A stretch of DNA of 64,000 nt from NCBI RefSeq assembly GCF_030378065.1, contig NZ_JAUCGJ010000015.1, positions 26,897 to 90,896 of the forward strand, given 5' to 3'. This DNA is from Candidatus Venteria ishoeyi (GTDB lineage Bacteria > Pseudomonadota > Gammaproteobacteria > Beggiatoales > Beggiatoaceae). Position 1 is the stretch's first letter. Each line of letters starts with the position of its first letter. A model generated the notes under the pieces. That model did no database searches, was not told where the DNA came from, and saw nothing but the letters and a program-made list of their open reading frames with translations. A program made the translations under genes and the position numbers. Below are positions 42,699-52,648 of the stretch, one piece after another.

Positions 42699-45607
42699 CC
42701 CCTGAATTCCAAATCAAACGCCTGTTCAATCAATTCTCGCTCTTGATCCAGATGGGCTTTTAAGTAACCGGCGGCAGGCGAGGCAAATAATAAACGTCCG
42801 GCATAACCCAGGCGGATATTTGGCTGATGCATGGTATCCAGGACGCGGGCGTGGATAAAATTCCAGGCACCTTGATTGCGGGGTTCTTCCTGTACCCAGA
42901 ACCATTGCTTGGTATTGCTGTATTTTTCCAGTGCGCGTGACAAGGTGGCGCGGGGCAGCGGATAAAGCTGTTCCAGCCGTAAAATAGCGATATTGTTAAT
43001 GCCTTTTTTGGTGCGTGCTTCCAGGAGTTTAAAATACACCTGCCCTGCGCACAGCAATACCCGTTTGACCTGTTTGGGATCGATGCTGGTGTCGGTTTCA
43101 TCGATCAGCAGTTCAAAATCCTTGTCAGTAAAATCTTCCAGTTTGGAGGTGGAGTGTTTGTTGCGCAGCAGGCTTTTGGGCGTCATTACGATCAGCGGCT
43201 TGCGATAAGGCCGCAGCATCTGACGGCGCAGCAAATGGAAAAACTGCGCAGGTTCGCTGGGTACGCAGACCTGCATGTTATTTTCCGCGCATAATTGTAA
43301 ATAACGCTCCAGACGGGCGGAGGAATGCTCCGGGCCTTGACCATCATAACCATGCGGCAGAAACAATACCAAGCCACACAAGCGCCGCCATTTGGCTTCT
43401 GAGGAGCTGATGAACTGGTCAACCACCACCTGCGCGCCATTGGCAAAATCACCAAACTGAGCCTCCCAGATGGTCAGGGTTTCCGGCTCGGAAGAAGCAT
43501 AACCAAATTCAAAGCCCAGTACCGCTTCTTCGGACAGCAGAGAATTGATAATCAGAAATTGTGGTTGCCGGGGCGTAATATGTTGCAAAGGAATGTACAT
43601 GCCATTGTGGGATTGGTCGTGCAACACTGCGTGACGATGGGCAAACGTGCCGCGTCCACTATCCTGTCCGGATAAACGCACGGGATAACCGGCTTGCAGC
43701 AGACTGGCATAAGCCAGTAATTCCGCAAAACCCCAATCGGCATCTATCTCGCCTGCTGCCATTTTTTTGCGGTTTTCAATAATCCGCTCCACGGTGCGGT
43801 GCAACTTAAAATCCGGGGGGTGGCTGGTAATGCGCTCGGATAAATATTGCAGTGCTTCCTTGCTGATATGGGTTGGCGCTTCCTGAGTCCATTTAGTACC
43901 CAGATAGGGTTTCCAGTTGGTACCATATTCAAAGCCATCAACCTTACGCCGCCGTGCCATTTCCACCATTTCCTGCGCTTTCAGCACGGCCCGGTATTGC
44001 TGCGCCATCATTTCCGCATCCTGCGGCTGAATAATTTCATTTTTGATGAGTTTTTCAGCATACAAGGTGGTAATTGGCGGGTGTTTTTTTATCCGCTGAT
44101 ACATCTGCGGCTGGGTTGCCATCGGTTCATCGGCTTCATTATGTCCATGCCGCCGGTAGCAGATCATATCGATGACCACATCCATATTAAACTTCATGCG
44201 GTATTCCAGCGCCAGCTTGGACACCCGAATGACCGCTTCGGGATTATCGGCATTGACGTGAAAAATCGGTGCGCGCACCATTTTGGCAACATCGGTGCAA
44301 TACAGCGTTGAGCGCACGTCAAAAGGATCGCTGGTAGTGAAACCGATTTGATTATTGATGACAATATGCACCGTACCGCCGGTGCGGTAGCCTTTGGTTT
44401 CCGACAGGTTCAGGGTTTCCATTACCACGCCCTGTCCGGAAAAAGCACTGTCGCCGTGAATCAATACCGGCAGAACCTCATTGCGCTCATGATCGTGGCG
44501 GCGTTCCTGACGGGCGCGCACTGAACCTTCCACTACCGGATTGATGATTTCCAGATGTGAGGGGTTAAATGCCAGGGTCAGGTGCAACGGGCCGCCGGGG
44601 GTCATGACATCGGTGGAATAGCCCTGATGGTATTTTACATCTCCACTGCCGCGCCGGGGATCGATATCAATGGTGCCTTCAAACTCGGAAAATAATTCAC
44701 GGGTACTTTTACCCATGATATTGACCAGCACATTCAAACGCCCCCGGTGGGCCATGCCAAAAACCAGTTCTTTCACACCATAACGCCCGGCGTTTTGCAC
44801 CACCTCATCCAGCAGTGGAATCAGACTTTCCGCGCCTTCCAGGGAAAAACGTTTTTGTCCGACATATTGCATGTGCAGATAATGCTCCAGCCCCTCTGCG
44901 GCGACCAGACGCTCTAAAATATGTTGCTTGCAATCACTGTCCACCCCGCATTCATCATGTACAAAACGTGCTTCCAGGTTTTCCTGTAACCAGCGTTTTT
45001 TTCGGGTATCGGTCAGATGCATGAACTCGATACCGATATGTCCGCAATAAATCTGCTGCAATGCGGTAAAAATCTCGCGTAATGTTGCTTGTTGGTTGCT
45101 GAAAGCGAAAAAGGTACCCGTGCTGAACTCCATGTCCATGTCAGCTTCAGTCAAGCCGTGAAACGCGGGATCCAAATCCTCGACATAACGGGTATCGTGT
45201 AACTTCAGCGGATCTAACTCGGCAATTTCATGACCCCGCACCCGGAAATAATGAATCAAACGATGCACGGCGCTTTGTTTTTCCATTTGCTGCCGGGATA
45301 AGGCATTGGATAATAAGCTGGCAGATAGCATAGCTGGTTGCGTGGTCGTTTCTGCTATCAATGGGTGGGGAGACTGGCGCCGTTTGCGTTGTGCTGAGGC
45401 GGCATTATCTGCCTGCTGACTAGGGTGCAAGCGAAACTGCGCCTGTAACTGCGTTGCTGAGCGTTCTGGCTTGGCGCTTGACTGTGATACTTGAACCCGA
45501 GAAAAATAAAGCTGCCACTCCGGCTCCAACTGGTTTGGGTCTTGCAGCCAAATCTCATACAGATCATTAATAAATGCCGCATTGAGTAATCCAGAAGGTT
45601 CAGTCAT
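42695..45607 (-). CDS. sucA: 2-oxoglutarate dehydrogenase E1 component
   Basis: 970 residues, slightly longer than E. coli SucA (about 933). It has the N-terminal E1o motif (FINDLYEIWLQDPNQLEPEW), the thiamine-diphosphate region (GDSAFSGQGVVMETLNL, NNQIGFTT, HVNADNPEAVIRV), CYRRHGHNEADEP, GQDSGRGTFAHRHAVLHDQ, and the C-terminal pyrimidine-binding parts. It decarboxylates 2-oxoglutarate in the TCA cycle and passes succinyl groups to the E2 lipoyl domain. The gene that normally follows, sucB, is not downstream; a repeat and uvrD are there instead. E2 and E3 must be encoded elsewhere if the complex works. Confidence 0.96.
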   Translation of the reverse strand: MTEPSGLLNAAFINDLYEIWLQDPNQLEPEWQLYFSRVQVSQSSAKPERSATQLQAQFRLHPSQQADNAASAQRKRRQSPHPLIAETTTQPAMLSASLLSNALSRQQMEKQSAVHRLIHYFRVRGHEIAELDPLKLHDTRYVEDLDPAFHGLTEADMDMEFSTGTFFAFSNQQATLREIFTALQQIYCGHIGIEFMHLTDTRKKRWLQENLEARFVHDECGVDSDCKQHILERLVAAEGLEHYLHMQYVGQKRFSLEGAESLIPLLDEVVQNAGRYGVKELVFGMAHRGRLNVLVNIMGKSTRELFSEFEGTIDIDPRRGSGDVKYHQGYSTDVMTPGGPLHLTLAFNPSHLEIINPVVEGSVRARQERRHDHERNEVLPVLIHGDSAFSGQGVVMETLNLSETKGYRTGGTVHIVINNQIGFTTSDPFDVRSTLYCTDVAKMVRAPIFHVNADNPEAVIRVSKLALEYRMKFNMDVVIDMICYRRHGHNEADEPMATQPQMYQRIKKHPPITTLYAEKLIKNEIIQPQDAEMMAQQYRAVLKAQEMVEMARRRKVDGFEYGTNWKPYLGTKWTQEAPTHISKEALQYLSERITSHPPDFKLHRTVERIIENRKKMAAGEIDADWGFAELLAYASLLQAGYPVRLSGQDSGRGTFAHRHAVLHDQSHNGMYIPLQHITPRQPQFLIINSLLSEEAVLGFEFGYASSEPETLTIWEAQFGDFANGAQVVVDQFISSSEAKWRRLCGLVLFLPHGYDGQGPEHSSARLERYLQLCAENNMQVCVPSEPAQFFHLLRRQMLRPYRKPLIVMTPKSLLRNKHSTSKLEDFTDKDFELLIDETDTSIDPKQVKRVLLCAGQVYFKLLEARTKKGINNIAILRLEQLYPLPRATLSRALEKYSNTKQWFWVQEEPRNQGAWNFIHARVLDTMHQPNIRLGYAGRLLFASPAAGYLKAHLDQERELIEQAFDLEFRG

Positions 45608-45856
45608 GTTTGTGTTCCATATTAAAAACGGTAAGTCAGCTTCAAACGAAAATGACGACCTTCAAGTGACTACGGTTTAGCAAGCACCGTGTTAACGAGC
45701 AGAGGAATGAAAAGTATATTAAGCAAAGTGAGTTTTTTTATTGTTTCATATGTGAGAGATATTCTTGTTAGCATAATCTGCGGTGGCCTCTTCGAGGTTC
45801 AATGTTGATATTTCACTTTGCCAAATGGTTCTTTAACCCGGATATTTCATAATACC

Positions 45857-47923
45857 TTATATCTTGAAAATGGATATACTTTTCCGCAGTTGTGTTGCCT
45901 GTTCAGAGAGTTGCAAGGTGGTGCCTGCCATCTCCTCAGAAGCACTGGCATTGGCCTGGGTCACTTGCTCCAGTTGCATTAAGGCTTGATTGATTTGCTC
46001 AAAACCTGCGGCTTGTTCACTGCTGGCAATAGCGATGCTCTGTACCAGTTCCGCAGTTTCACTGAAGTTTTTCACCATCTTTTGAATGAGTTCTCCGGTA
46101 CTTTCTCCCTGAATGACACTGGTATCGGACAAGCCACTGATTTCCTTTGCTGCGACCTGACTGTCTTCTGCAAGCTTACGCACTTCCACGGCGACCACAG
46201 CAAAACCTTTGCCCTGCTCTCCTGCTCTCGCGGCTTCTATTGCTGCATTTAAAGCCAGTAAATTAATGCGGCGGGAAATTTCTTCAATAATGCTGATTTT
46301 TCCAGCAATTTTTTTCAAAGCAGCAATGGTTCCCTCTACTGCTTCCTGCCCTGCATGTGCATCCTTTGTTACCTGTGCAACCTTATCCTCAGTTTGTTGC
46401 GCATTTTCCATGTTCTGCTGTGTCGTTGCAGCCAGTTCTTCCATGGAAGCTGTACTTTCTTCCAGCGAAGCAGCTTGTTCCGTAGCACCCTGGGACAGAC
46501 CCTGGGCGGCGGCACTTATTTCCTCACTACCACTGGCAACAGCATCTGAAGCACTGAGTGTATCACCGACGATATTTCTAAGACGTGCGACCATCGTTGC
46601 CAAGGCTTCTAAAATACCGGTTGTTTTATTGTTAAATTGTATGTCCAGTCTGCCATCTGCAACCTGCTGCGCAATTTCGGCAATTTTTGCAGGCTCGCCA
46701 CCGACTTGTCTTAATACATTCACAATGACATAAGCGCCAATGGCAGTTGCAAATAGCAGGGCAAAAAATACGGCAGCATAAATAGCGTTTTTAGTATTTT
46801 CCGCAGCATTGATACTGGATTGTTGACGTATGCTCATCAAGCCTTGTTCTTCTGCAACAAAACTGCTCATCACCCCACGAAACTTATCAAAATATACCTT
46901 GCCATAGGCTTCCCCAACCTGATCGGCCATGTCATCCATGGTTTTGGCATCACCAATTTTTCGGCGCAGTTCTGTCATGGGTTTCACGACTTGCTGCTGC
47001 CATTCATGTATATTTTTTTCAATATCAGTGAGTAATTTCACTTGTTCGGGGTTGTCATTGATCGTATTTTTTAGCATGCTGGTCTGCTTAAAAAAGTTTT
47101 TTTCACCCTGTTGATAGGGTACGAGAAAGGCATCATTACCTGCCAGCAGATAACCACGCATACCAGTTTCCATATCAACGGTGCTGAGTAATATGGCTTG
47201 GGCCTGTTGTATCACGTTATAGGTATGGATAACCCATTTTCGGTTTTCCTGCATTGTTTTCAGGTTGCTTGTAATTTCTTTTCTGCTTGTCTCATAAGTC
47301 AGTCCATGATCTGTTAATAGTTTTTCTTTAGTTTTACCGATATGTTCTGAATTTTTAATCAACACTTGTTCTGCTGAATCTGAATTCTGCTCGCGTTTAG
47401 TCAACAGGTTTCTTTCCCTGCTGACAAAGGTATGAATTTGTCCTCTAAATTTATCGAAATAGTTTTTGCCACGCGCTTGCCCGACGAGATTTGCCATATC
47501 ATTCATGGTTTCCGCATCGCCAATATTACGGCGTAATTGCAGCATGGGTTCCACCACTTTCTGCTGCCATTCCTGCAAAATATCCCTGGCTTCCTCCAGA
47601 CGTTTGACCTGTTCCGGGTTGTCGCTGATAGTGCCTTGTAAAACTTCTATGCCCTTGAAGGTTTTTTGCTCCCCCGTGGTATAGGGCTTCAGAAAACTTT
47701 TTTTACCCGCCAGCAGATAACCGCGCATACCGGTTTCCATGTCCACAGCGGTGGCAACAACGGCATTTGCTTTTTCCAGTACGTCATGAGTGTGTTCAAC
47801 CCATTTATTGGTCTCTAAAATTGCATTGATATTGATGACACTGAGTATGCCAATACCTAAAAGAAATACCAAGGGTATGGCAATACCTGTAATGACCTTA
47901 GCCTTAAGCCCAAAAAAATTCAT
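45857..47923 (-). CDS. methyl-accepting chemotaxis protein with tandem CHASE3 domains
   Basis: About 688 residues. ATG at 47923 is chosen over an in-frame GTG six bases upstream because AAGGAGG is then six bases away. Layout: first membrane helix (about 10-30), two CHASE3 repeats (about 35-185 and 210-365, each with [14 protein letters not shown] and a DNPEQVK..EWQQ[KQ]V phrase), second helix (about 380-400), HAMP, and an MA signalling domain with [21 protein letters not shown] at the tip. The receptor signals to CheA/CheW. The CHASE3 pair is a clear internal duplication. Its ligand is unknown. No che genes are in this window. Confidence 0.94.
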   Translation of the reverse strand: MNFFGLKAKVITGIAIPLVFLLGIGILSVININAILETNKWVEHTHDVLEKANAVVATAVDMETGMRGYLLAGKKSFLKPYTTGEQKTFKGIEVLQGTISDNPEQVKRLEEARDILQEWQQKVVEPMLQLRRNIGDAETMNDMANLVGQARGKNYFDKFRGQIHTFVSRERNLLTKREQNSDSAEQVLIKNSEHIGKTKEKLLTDHGLTYETSRKEITSNLKTMQENRKWVIHTYNVIQQAQAILLSTVDMETGMRGYLLAGNDAFLVPYQQGEKNFFKQTSMLKNTINDNPEQVKLLTDIEKNIHEWQQQVVKPMTELRRKIGDAKTMDDMADQVGEAYGKVYFDKFRGVMSSFVAEEQGLMSIRQQSSINAAENTKNAIYAAVFFALLFATAIGAYVIVNVLRQVGGEPAKIAEIAQQVADGRLDIQFNNKTTGILEALATMVARLRNIVGDTLSASDAVASGSEEISAAAQGLSQGATEQAASLEESTASMEELAATTQQNMENAQQTEDKVAQVTKDAHAGQEAVEGTIAALKKIAGKISIIEEISRRINLLALNAAIEAARAGEQGKGFAVVAVEVRKLAEDSQVAAKEISGLSDTSVIQGESTGELIQKMVKNFSETAELVQSIAIASSEQAAGFEQINQALMQLEQVTQANASASEEMAGTTLQLSEQATQLRKSISIFKI

Positions 47924-47998
47924 GAGCACCCTCCTTCAGAATGAGCGATTCCAATTATAATGACTGGAATTGAGTTTTTATAACACAGGGTTGTGTTG

Positions 47999-49048
47999 TT
48001 AAACTTCTTTTCCACAGGGTAACTGCATGGCCATGCAATGTAAACTCCCATATTGTTCAATCAAGGCACGACAATGTATATCAATAATTTTCCGCTCTGG
48101 AAATGCCAGGGACAGGCGTTGATGGGCAATTTTATCGGCAGGATCGCCATATACCGGCAATAAGACGGCAGTATTAATAATTAAAAAATTGGCATAACTG
48201 GCGGGTAATCTCTGACCTTCTTGATTATATAAGGCTTGCGGCAGTGGCAGGGGGATGAGTTGATAGGCTTCGCCATTGCTTTGCCTGAACTGCGTCAATT
48301 CTTCATGCATTTGTTGCAAGGGTTGGTAATGAGAGTCTTGCGGATCTTCGCAAATACTATAGGCAATAGTATGGGCATTACAAAAACGTGCCAGCATGTC
48401 AATATGACTGTCGGTATCATCGCCTGCTATACCACCGTGTTCCAGCCATAAGATACGCTGCACGCCCAAGGTTTTTTTTAAATATGCTTCAATTGCTGCT
48501 TGTGTCCAGCCAGCGTTGCGCGTGGGAGCCAGCAGACATTCGCGGGTCGTCAGCAAGGTGCCGCAGCCATCACTGTCTATGCTGCCACCTTCCAGTATAA
48601 AATCTTTACTTTGCAGCGGACTGTCGATGCCGTTTTCAGTAAAAGCGCCTTGTTGATGCAGTTGCAAACTAATTTGATTATCACACGTAGCAGGATATTT
48701 ATTACCCCAGCCATTAAATTGGAAGTCCAGCAGCACACGTTGTTGATTTGAATAGATGCTGATAAGCGAATGATCTCTGGTCCAACTGTCGTTAGAAGGT
48801 GCGATATATAGTTGATAAGCTGAAGTGGGAATACCACTGGTATTGAGTTTTTGTTGCAGGGTCTGGCGATGTGCCACATCCAGACAGGCGATAATCAGGG
48901 ATTGATGTTTACTGATATGCAGACAGGCTTGCAGCAGCGTGTGTTCCACTGCATCCAGTTGAGTTCCCCAATCACCTTGCGCGTGGGGCCAGGTCAGTAA
49001 TATTGCCGTTTGGGGTTCCCATTCGGCGGGAAGATGTCGAGACATCAT
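47999..49048 (-). CDS. agmatine deiminase/peptidyl-arginine deiminase family protein
   Basis: 349 residues of the PAD_porph superfamily. Family marks: LTWPHAQGDWGTQLD near 20, WTRDHSLISI near 92, LEGGSIDSDGCGTLLTT near 160, LEHGGIAGDDTDSHIDMLARF near 205 (catalytic His/Asp region) and a late cysteine in YGSLHCMAMQLP near 340, the expected nucleophile. Agmatine deiminase makes N-carbamoylputrescine for putrescine synthesis; the typical partner N-carbamoylputrescine amidase gene is not adjacent. Substrate could also be another guanidino compound. It lies downstream of the Rpn remnant. Confidence 0.87.
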   Translation of the reverse strand: MMSRHLPAEWEPQTAILLTWPHAQGDWGTQLDAVEHTLLQACLHISKHQSLIIACLDVAHRQTLQQKLNTSGIPTSAYQLYIAPSNDSWTRDHSLISIYSNQQRVLLDFQFNGWGNKYPATCDNQISLQLHQQGAFTENGIDSPLQSKDFILEGGSIDSDGCGTLLTTRECLLAPTRNAGWTQAAIEAYLKKTLGVQRILWLEHGGIAGDDTDSHIDMLARFCNAHTIAYSICEDPQDSHYQPLQQMHEELTQFRQSNGEAYQLIPLPLPQALYNQEGQRLPASYANFLIINTAVLLPVYGDPADKIAHQRLSLAFPERKIIDIHCRALIEQYGSLHCMAMQLPCGKEV

Positions 49049-49071
49049 TAATTTTATTTTGAAATAATATT

Positions 49072-49100
49072 GTAGAGATATCGCGCTGCTGCGTCTCTAC
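49072..49100 (-). terminator. hairpin between deiminase and Rpn-remnant genes
   Basis: GTAGAGA (49072-49078) pairs with TCTCTAC (49094-49100) with CGC/GCG pairs inside. It lies just downstream of the minus-strand Rpn-like remnant and upstream of the deiminase start. Similar GTAGAGACGCG-type hairpins are widespread dispersed palindromes, so terminator function is only likely. Confidence 0.4.
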
Positions 49101-49115
49101 GCAAATTGATTTTCC

Positions 49116-49460
49116 TCAAAGTGTATCAATTTCTGCGATAGATAAGCCCGTTGCCTGCGCAATGGTATTAACATCAACCCCCAGTTTTTTTAAATTTCTG
49201 GCAGTCTCTTTTTTAGCTTTGATCTCACCCAGTACATAAGTAGACTGATATAAACTGGCTTCACGGTGGCGTTGGTTTTGATGTTGTTCATAAGCCCAAC
49301 GCTCTGCTGCGTCCATTTTCAGCACATCCAGCGTTTCTTTTGCCTGTGCTAAACCCTTGGCTAAGAGTTCAGACAAAAATCCTTCCAAAATAACAAAATT
49401 CGCTTTGCTTCTGAGGATTTTTTTAATGGCCCAGTCAAAACTGATAAGTTTTCTTGTCAT
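49116..49460 (-). pseudogene. internally deleted Rpn/PD-(D/E)XK transposase-like remnant
   Basis: 114 codons starting at ATG 49460 (an in-frame GTG 18 bases upstream is less likely). The N-terminus MTRKLISFDWAIKKILRSK...ILEGFLSELL is the usual start of Rpn-family recombination-promoting nucleases. The C-terminus AERWAYEQHQNQRHREASLY followed by a helical tail ending GLSIAEIDTL is the usual end of the same family. The central nuclease core of roughly 150-200 residues, with its catalytic acidic residues, is missing; the join near residues 37-45 keeps the frame. It is therefore probably inactive, though a short protein could still be made. Confidence 0.7.
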
Positions 49461-49534
49461 AGCCCTATGCTTAAGCACTTACACAATTATCAATTCTATA
49501 AAAATCGTTATGGAAAATAATTTTTAAGGAGCCA

Positions 49535-49568
49535 ACGGATAACACCCCTTTGAAGGGGTGTTATCCGT
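49535..49568 (-). terminator. 16-base perfect hairpin after the phosphoribulokinase gene
   Basis: ACGGATAACACCCCTT (49535-49550) and AAGGGGTGTTATCCGT (49553-49568) form a perfect stem with a two-base loop. It begins 16 bases after the phosphoribulokinase stop (minus strand). Poly-T is weak in the minus direction (CTTAAAAATTATTTT) but the stem is very stable. Confidence 0.6.
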
Positions 49569-49583
49569 AAAACACAATATTTT

Positions 49584-50471
49584 TTAACCGCCTAACAAAG
49601 CTTTACGCTTGTCTTCCATCATCCTTGCAATGATGGGACGGAAAATCACTTCCATTGCAAAACCCATTTTACCGCCGGGGATTACCAGGCTGTTAGGGCG
49701 CGCCATGAAAGAGCCGTGGATCATATTCAGCAGATAATTATAATCCTGATCCCGATAACGATTAAAGCGAATTACGACCATGCTTTCATCAGCCGTTGGA
49801 ATATCACGGGCAATAAAGGGGTTGGAGGTATCAACCAGCGGTACACGCTGGAAGTTAATATGGGTTTTGGTGAACTGCGGTACGATGTAGTTTACATAAT
49901 CCGGCATACGGCGCAAAATGGTGTGAACCACTGCTTCAGTAGAATAACCGCGCTCATGCACGTCACGATGAATTTTCTGGATCCATTCCAGATTCACGCT
50001 GGGCACCACGCCAATCAGCAGGTCAACATAACGGCTGACATCAATGCCTTCCGCGTCATCGCTGACACCGCCATGTAAGCCTTCATAAAATAACAGGTCG
50101 GTATTTTCTGGCAAATCTGCCCATTCAGTAAAAGTACCAGGCTCCTGTTTATAAGGTGCGGCTTCTTCATCATTGTGCAGGTAATAACGCCGTTTGCCAG
50201 CGCCATCATTGGAGTAGTCTCGAAACAGGTTTTCCAGTTCCTTAAAGACGTTGGCATCCGGGCCAAAATGACTGAGATCACGACCTTCTGCATCGGCTTT
50301 GACAACGGCTTCTTTCATTTCTTTGCGGTTGAAACGATGGAAGCTGTCACCCTCAACAACGGCAGAGCTGATTTGTCCGCGACGGAAAATACCTTCAAAA
50401 GCTTTTTTAACCGTTGTGGTACCAGCACCGGAAGAACCGGTGATCGCAATAATCGGATGTTTTACAGACAT
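49584..50471 (-). CDS. prkB: phosphoribulokinase, class I (proteobacterial)
   Basis: 295 residues, the length of octameric proteobacterial enzymes (about 290). It phosphorylates ribulose 5-phosphate to the RuBisCO substrate in the Calvin cycle. The P-loop is GSSGAGTTTVKK at residues 12-23. Other family marks are EGDSFHRFNR near 41, YYLHNDEEA, LLFYEGLHGG, and VVPSVNLEWIQKIHRD. AAGGAG lies upstream of the ATG. RuBisCO, carboxysome and other Calvin genes are not in this window. It is flanked by a transglutaminase gene and a strong terminator. Its presence is the main indicator of autotrophy for this genome. Confidence 0.96.
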   Translation of the reverse strand: MSVKHPIIAITGSSGAGTTTVKKAFEGIFRRGQISSAVVEGDSFHRFNRKEMKEAVVKADAEGRDLSHFGPDANVFKELENLFRDYSNDGAGKRRYYLHNDEEAAPYKQEPGTFTEWADLPENTDLLFYEGLHGGVSDDAEGIDVSRYVDLLIGVVPSVNLEWIQKIHRDVHERGYSTEAVVHTILRRMPDYVNYIVPQFTKTHINFQRVPLVDTSNPFIARDIPTADESMVVIRFNRYRDQDYNYLLNMIHGSFMARPNSLVIPGGKMGFAMEVIFRPIIARMMEDKRKALLGG

Positions 50472-50498
50472 AACAAAAAGTCTCCTTGGATTAAAAAA

Positions 50499-52505
50499 TT
50501 ATTTTCGCCCTTTTACAGGATGAAAATAACGTATTAGATTCTTCAGTGTCTTTAGCCCGGATTTTAATGTCCGGGGATCATTTTCACGATAACGCAAACG
50601 GGCGTACATCTCACTGATAGCCCAAATCTGTTCACTGGATGCGGGTTGTTGCCGCACGGCGCGGCGGGCAAAGTCCTCGGATCCTTCCCAGGGTTGACGC
50701 ACCAAACCCGAACCTGCAAGTTTACGACAAAAACGCAAATATTGCTGCTGTAGGGGGTCCTTTTTATGCCAGTGATAACCTGATAGTATCCACCAGGCAG
50801 CAAGTAGCGTCAATACGCCTAAACAAATCAGTAGTAATAACAGTAAGTTGCGCTTGCTGATATGTTCCAGTCCAATGCGGGATAACAGATGATTTTGCTG
50901 GGCGCTGTTATAGTTTAACACCCATTGATTCCAACTATTATTAATTGCGTCCAGACCATAACGCAATTGTTGCCAGCTTATAAACAGCCAGGAATTTTCA
51001 TCCAGCAGCATACCCAGCGGACGCACACTTTCCGGCAATGCCGTGGCAATGCCCTGATTAACTCTGGATGGCGCGACTTCTGCGGTGGGATCGATGCGTA
51101 TCCAGCCCTTGCCTGCCAGCCAGACTTCCGTCCAGGCATGGGCATCACGTGCGCGCACGGTGAGAAAATCTCCCAGCGGATTCATCGTTCCTCCCTGATA
51201 CCCCACTACCACCCGCGCGGGAATGCTGGCTGCGCGCATTAAGGTGACAAAAGCACTGCTATAGTGTTCACAAAATCCGGCCCGCTTGTCAAATAAAAAG
51301 CTATCCACCGGATCATCGGGCATTAATTCAGGTGCCAGTGTGTACTCAAATTCATTGTCTGAAAAATATAATAAAGCGCGTTTAATAATGGCTTCCGGGT
51401 TGGGATTGTCTTCCTGCCAGCTTTGCGCCAGGGCGCGGGCTTTGGGGTGCGCGCCAGCGGGTAGTTGCAAGGCACGATGGAAAGTTCGTAAGCTTGTTGC
51501 GCTGTTTAACTGTTGATAACTCAACTGATAGTCTGGATAAGCCTGCATACGGTATTGTACGCGCCGGTATAATTTTCGGCGCAGGCGCTGCTGTTGTCCG
51601 GCCTCTCTGTGTAAAGCCAGACGCAGTGGCAAACCTTGCGCGGCATCAGGGGAAATATCCAGGCTGTAGAGCCAGTTCTGCTGGTGTGACTCCAGGGTAA
51701 TTTCATAGGGCACAGGCGTACCGGATACGCGAATTTTAGCGGCTGACAAGGGCGGCGTGCCTTGTGTCCAGGTACTGCCATCGGTATGCCACAATACCAG
51801 ACCACGCCAATAGAGCTGATGATTTTTTGGGCGCTGCGCTGGAAAGCGTACCCGGAATGCGACTTTATCCGATAAACTCAATTCACTGAAACTACCGGGT
51901 GACATGGATTCACTAATACCGCTGAGCGCCTTGTCTGGACTGGTTTCAGGAATGCCCCATAAGGGCGTTGGCAGACGTGGAAACAAGACAAATAACACCA
52001 GTGCCAGCGGCATGGCCTGCACCAGCAGACGGGTGGCCAGTTGCAGGCGCTGGCGTATATCCAAACCATTTTGGGTGTCGTGTATACTGATTAAGGTGCC
52101 GGTGGTGATGAGTAACACCAGCATCAAATATAAGGCCGTGGGAATCGACTGAGAATACAAAAAATGTGTCATAATCAGGAAATAACTCAGGAAAATCAAA
52201 ATAATCATTTCCCGATGACCACGCAATTCCAGCATTTTCAGCCCCAGCAAGCCCACCAACAGGGCAATGCCCGCATCGCGTCCATATAAACCCTTGTAGT
52301 GAATCACTATCACCGCCGCCAGGGTGATAGTCAGCAGCGTGCGCAGCAGCGCCCCCGGCAAATGCTGTGCATGTGCTAAAGCCCAGTAACGCCAGAATAA
52401 CAGCCCCAAAAAAATCGGTGGCAGCCACCACGGCAGGCGCACGATATGGGGTAAAAATGCCAGTATCAGACTGAGGTTAAGCCACTGTAAAGTTTTCCTG
52501 TTCAT
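50499..52505 (-). CDS. TgpA-family membrane transglutaminase-like protein
   Basis: 668 residues: five to six N-terminal membrane helices (about 1-175; DUF3488), a periplasmic domain, a transglutaminase-like core with catalytic Cys in GFCEHYSSAFVTLMRAA, His in ARDAHAWTEVW and Asp in IRIDPTAEV, a further membrane helix (about 555-575) and a cytosolic tail (DUF4129-like). TgpA is an essential periplasmic protein in Pseudomonas. The stop lies 27 bases before the prkB start. Near the 3' end, codons at about 50550-50578 contain a CCCGGA/TCCGGG hairpin resembling the REP-like repeat at 4615, so the last segment may have been altered by repeat insertion. Confidence 0.92.
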   Translation of the reverse strand: MNRKTLQWLNLSLILAFLPHIVRLPWWLPPIFLGLLFWRYWALAHAQHLPGALLRTLLTITLAAVIVIHYKGLYGRDAGIALLVGLLGLKMLELRGHREMIILIFLSYFLIMTHFLYSQSIPTALYLMLVLLITTGTLISIHDTQNGLDIRQRLQLATRLLVQAMPLALVLFVLFPRLPTPLWGIPETSPDKALSGISESMSPGSFSELSLSDKVAFRVRFPAQRPKNHQLYWRGLVLWHTDGSTWTQGTPPLSAAKIRVSGTPVPYEITLESHQQNWLYSLDISPDAAQGLPLRLALHREAGQQQRLRRKLYRRVQYRMQAYPDYQLSYQQLNSATSLRTFHRALQLPAGAHPKARALAQSWQEDNPNPEAIIKRALLYFSDNEFEYTLAPELMPDDPVDSFLFDKRAGFCEHYSSAFVTLMRAASIPARVVVGYQGGTMNPLGDFLTVRARDAHAWTEVWLAGKGWIRIDPTAEVAPSRVNQGIATALPESVRPLGMLLDENSWLFISWQQLRYGLDAINNSWNQWVLNYNSAQQNHLLSRIGLEHISKRNLLLLLLICLGVLTLLAAWWILSGYHWHKKDPLQQQYLRFCRKLAGSGLVRQPWEGSEDFARRAVRQQPASSEQIWAISEMYARLRYRENDPRTLKSGLKTLKNLIRYFHPVKGRK
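50553..50577. repeat. REP-like hairpin inside the 3' end of the TgpA gene
   Basis: TAGCCCGGATTTTAATGTCC (50553-50572) continues GGGGATC and forms the stem CCCGGA/TCCGGG over an eight-base loop. It resembles the palindrome at 4615-4639 and the half-site at 45835. Here it is read through as codons for PRTLKSGLK of the TgpA tail. Chance similarity is possible. Confidence 0.35.
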
Positions 52506-52648
52506 TTTTTTGTATTCTGTGCTGTTGGCAATAGTTTCGCCAAATAATCCCGTTAGGGGTTTGCTTTATAGCGTTTTTGATATTTAATAATGATGTTTAC
52601 TTTTTGTATACCATATTTTAATTCATAATCAACTAAATCCGGTAGTTT

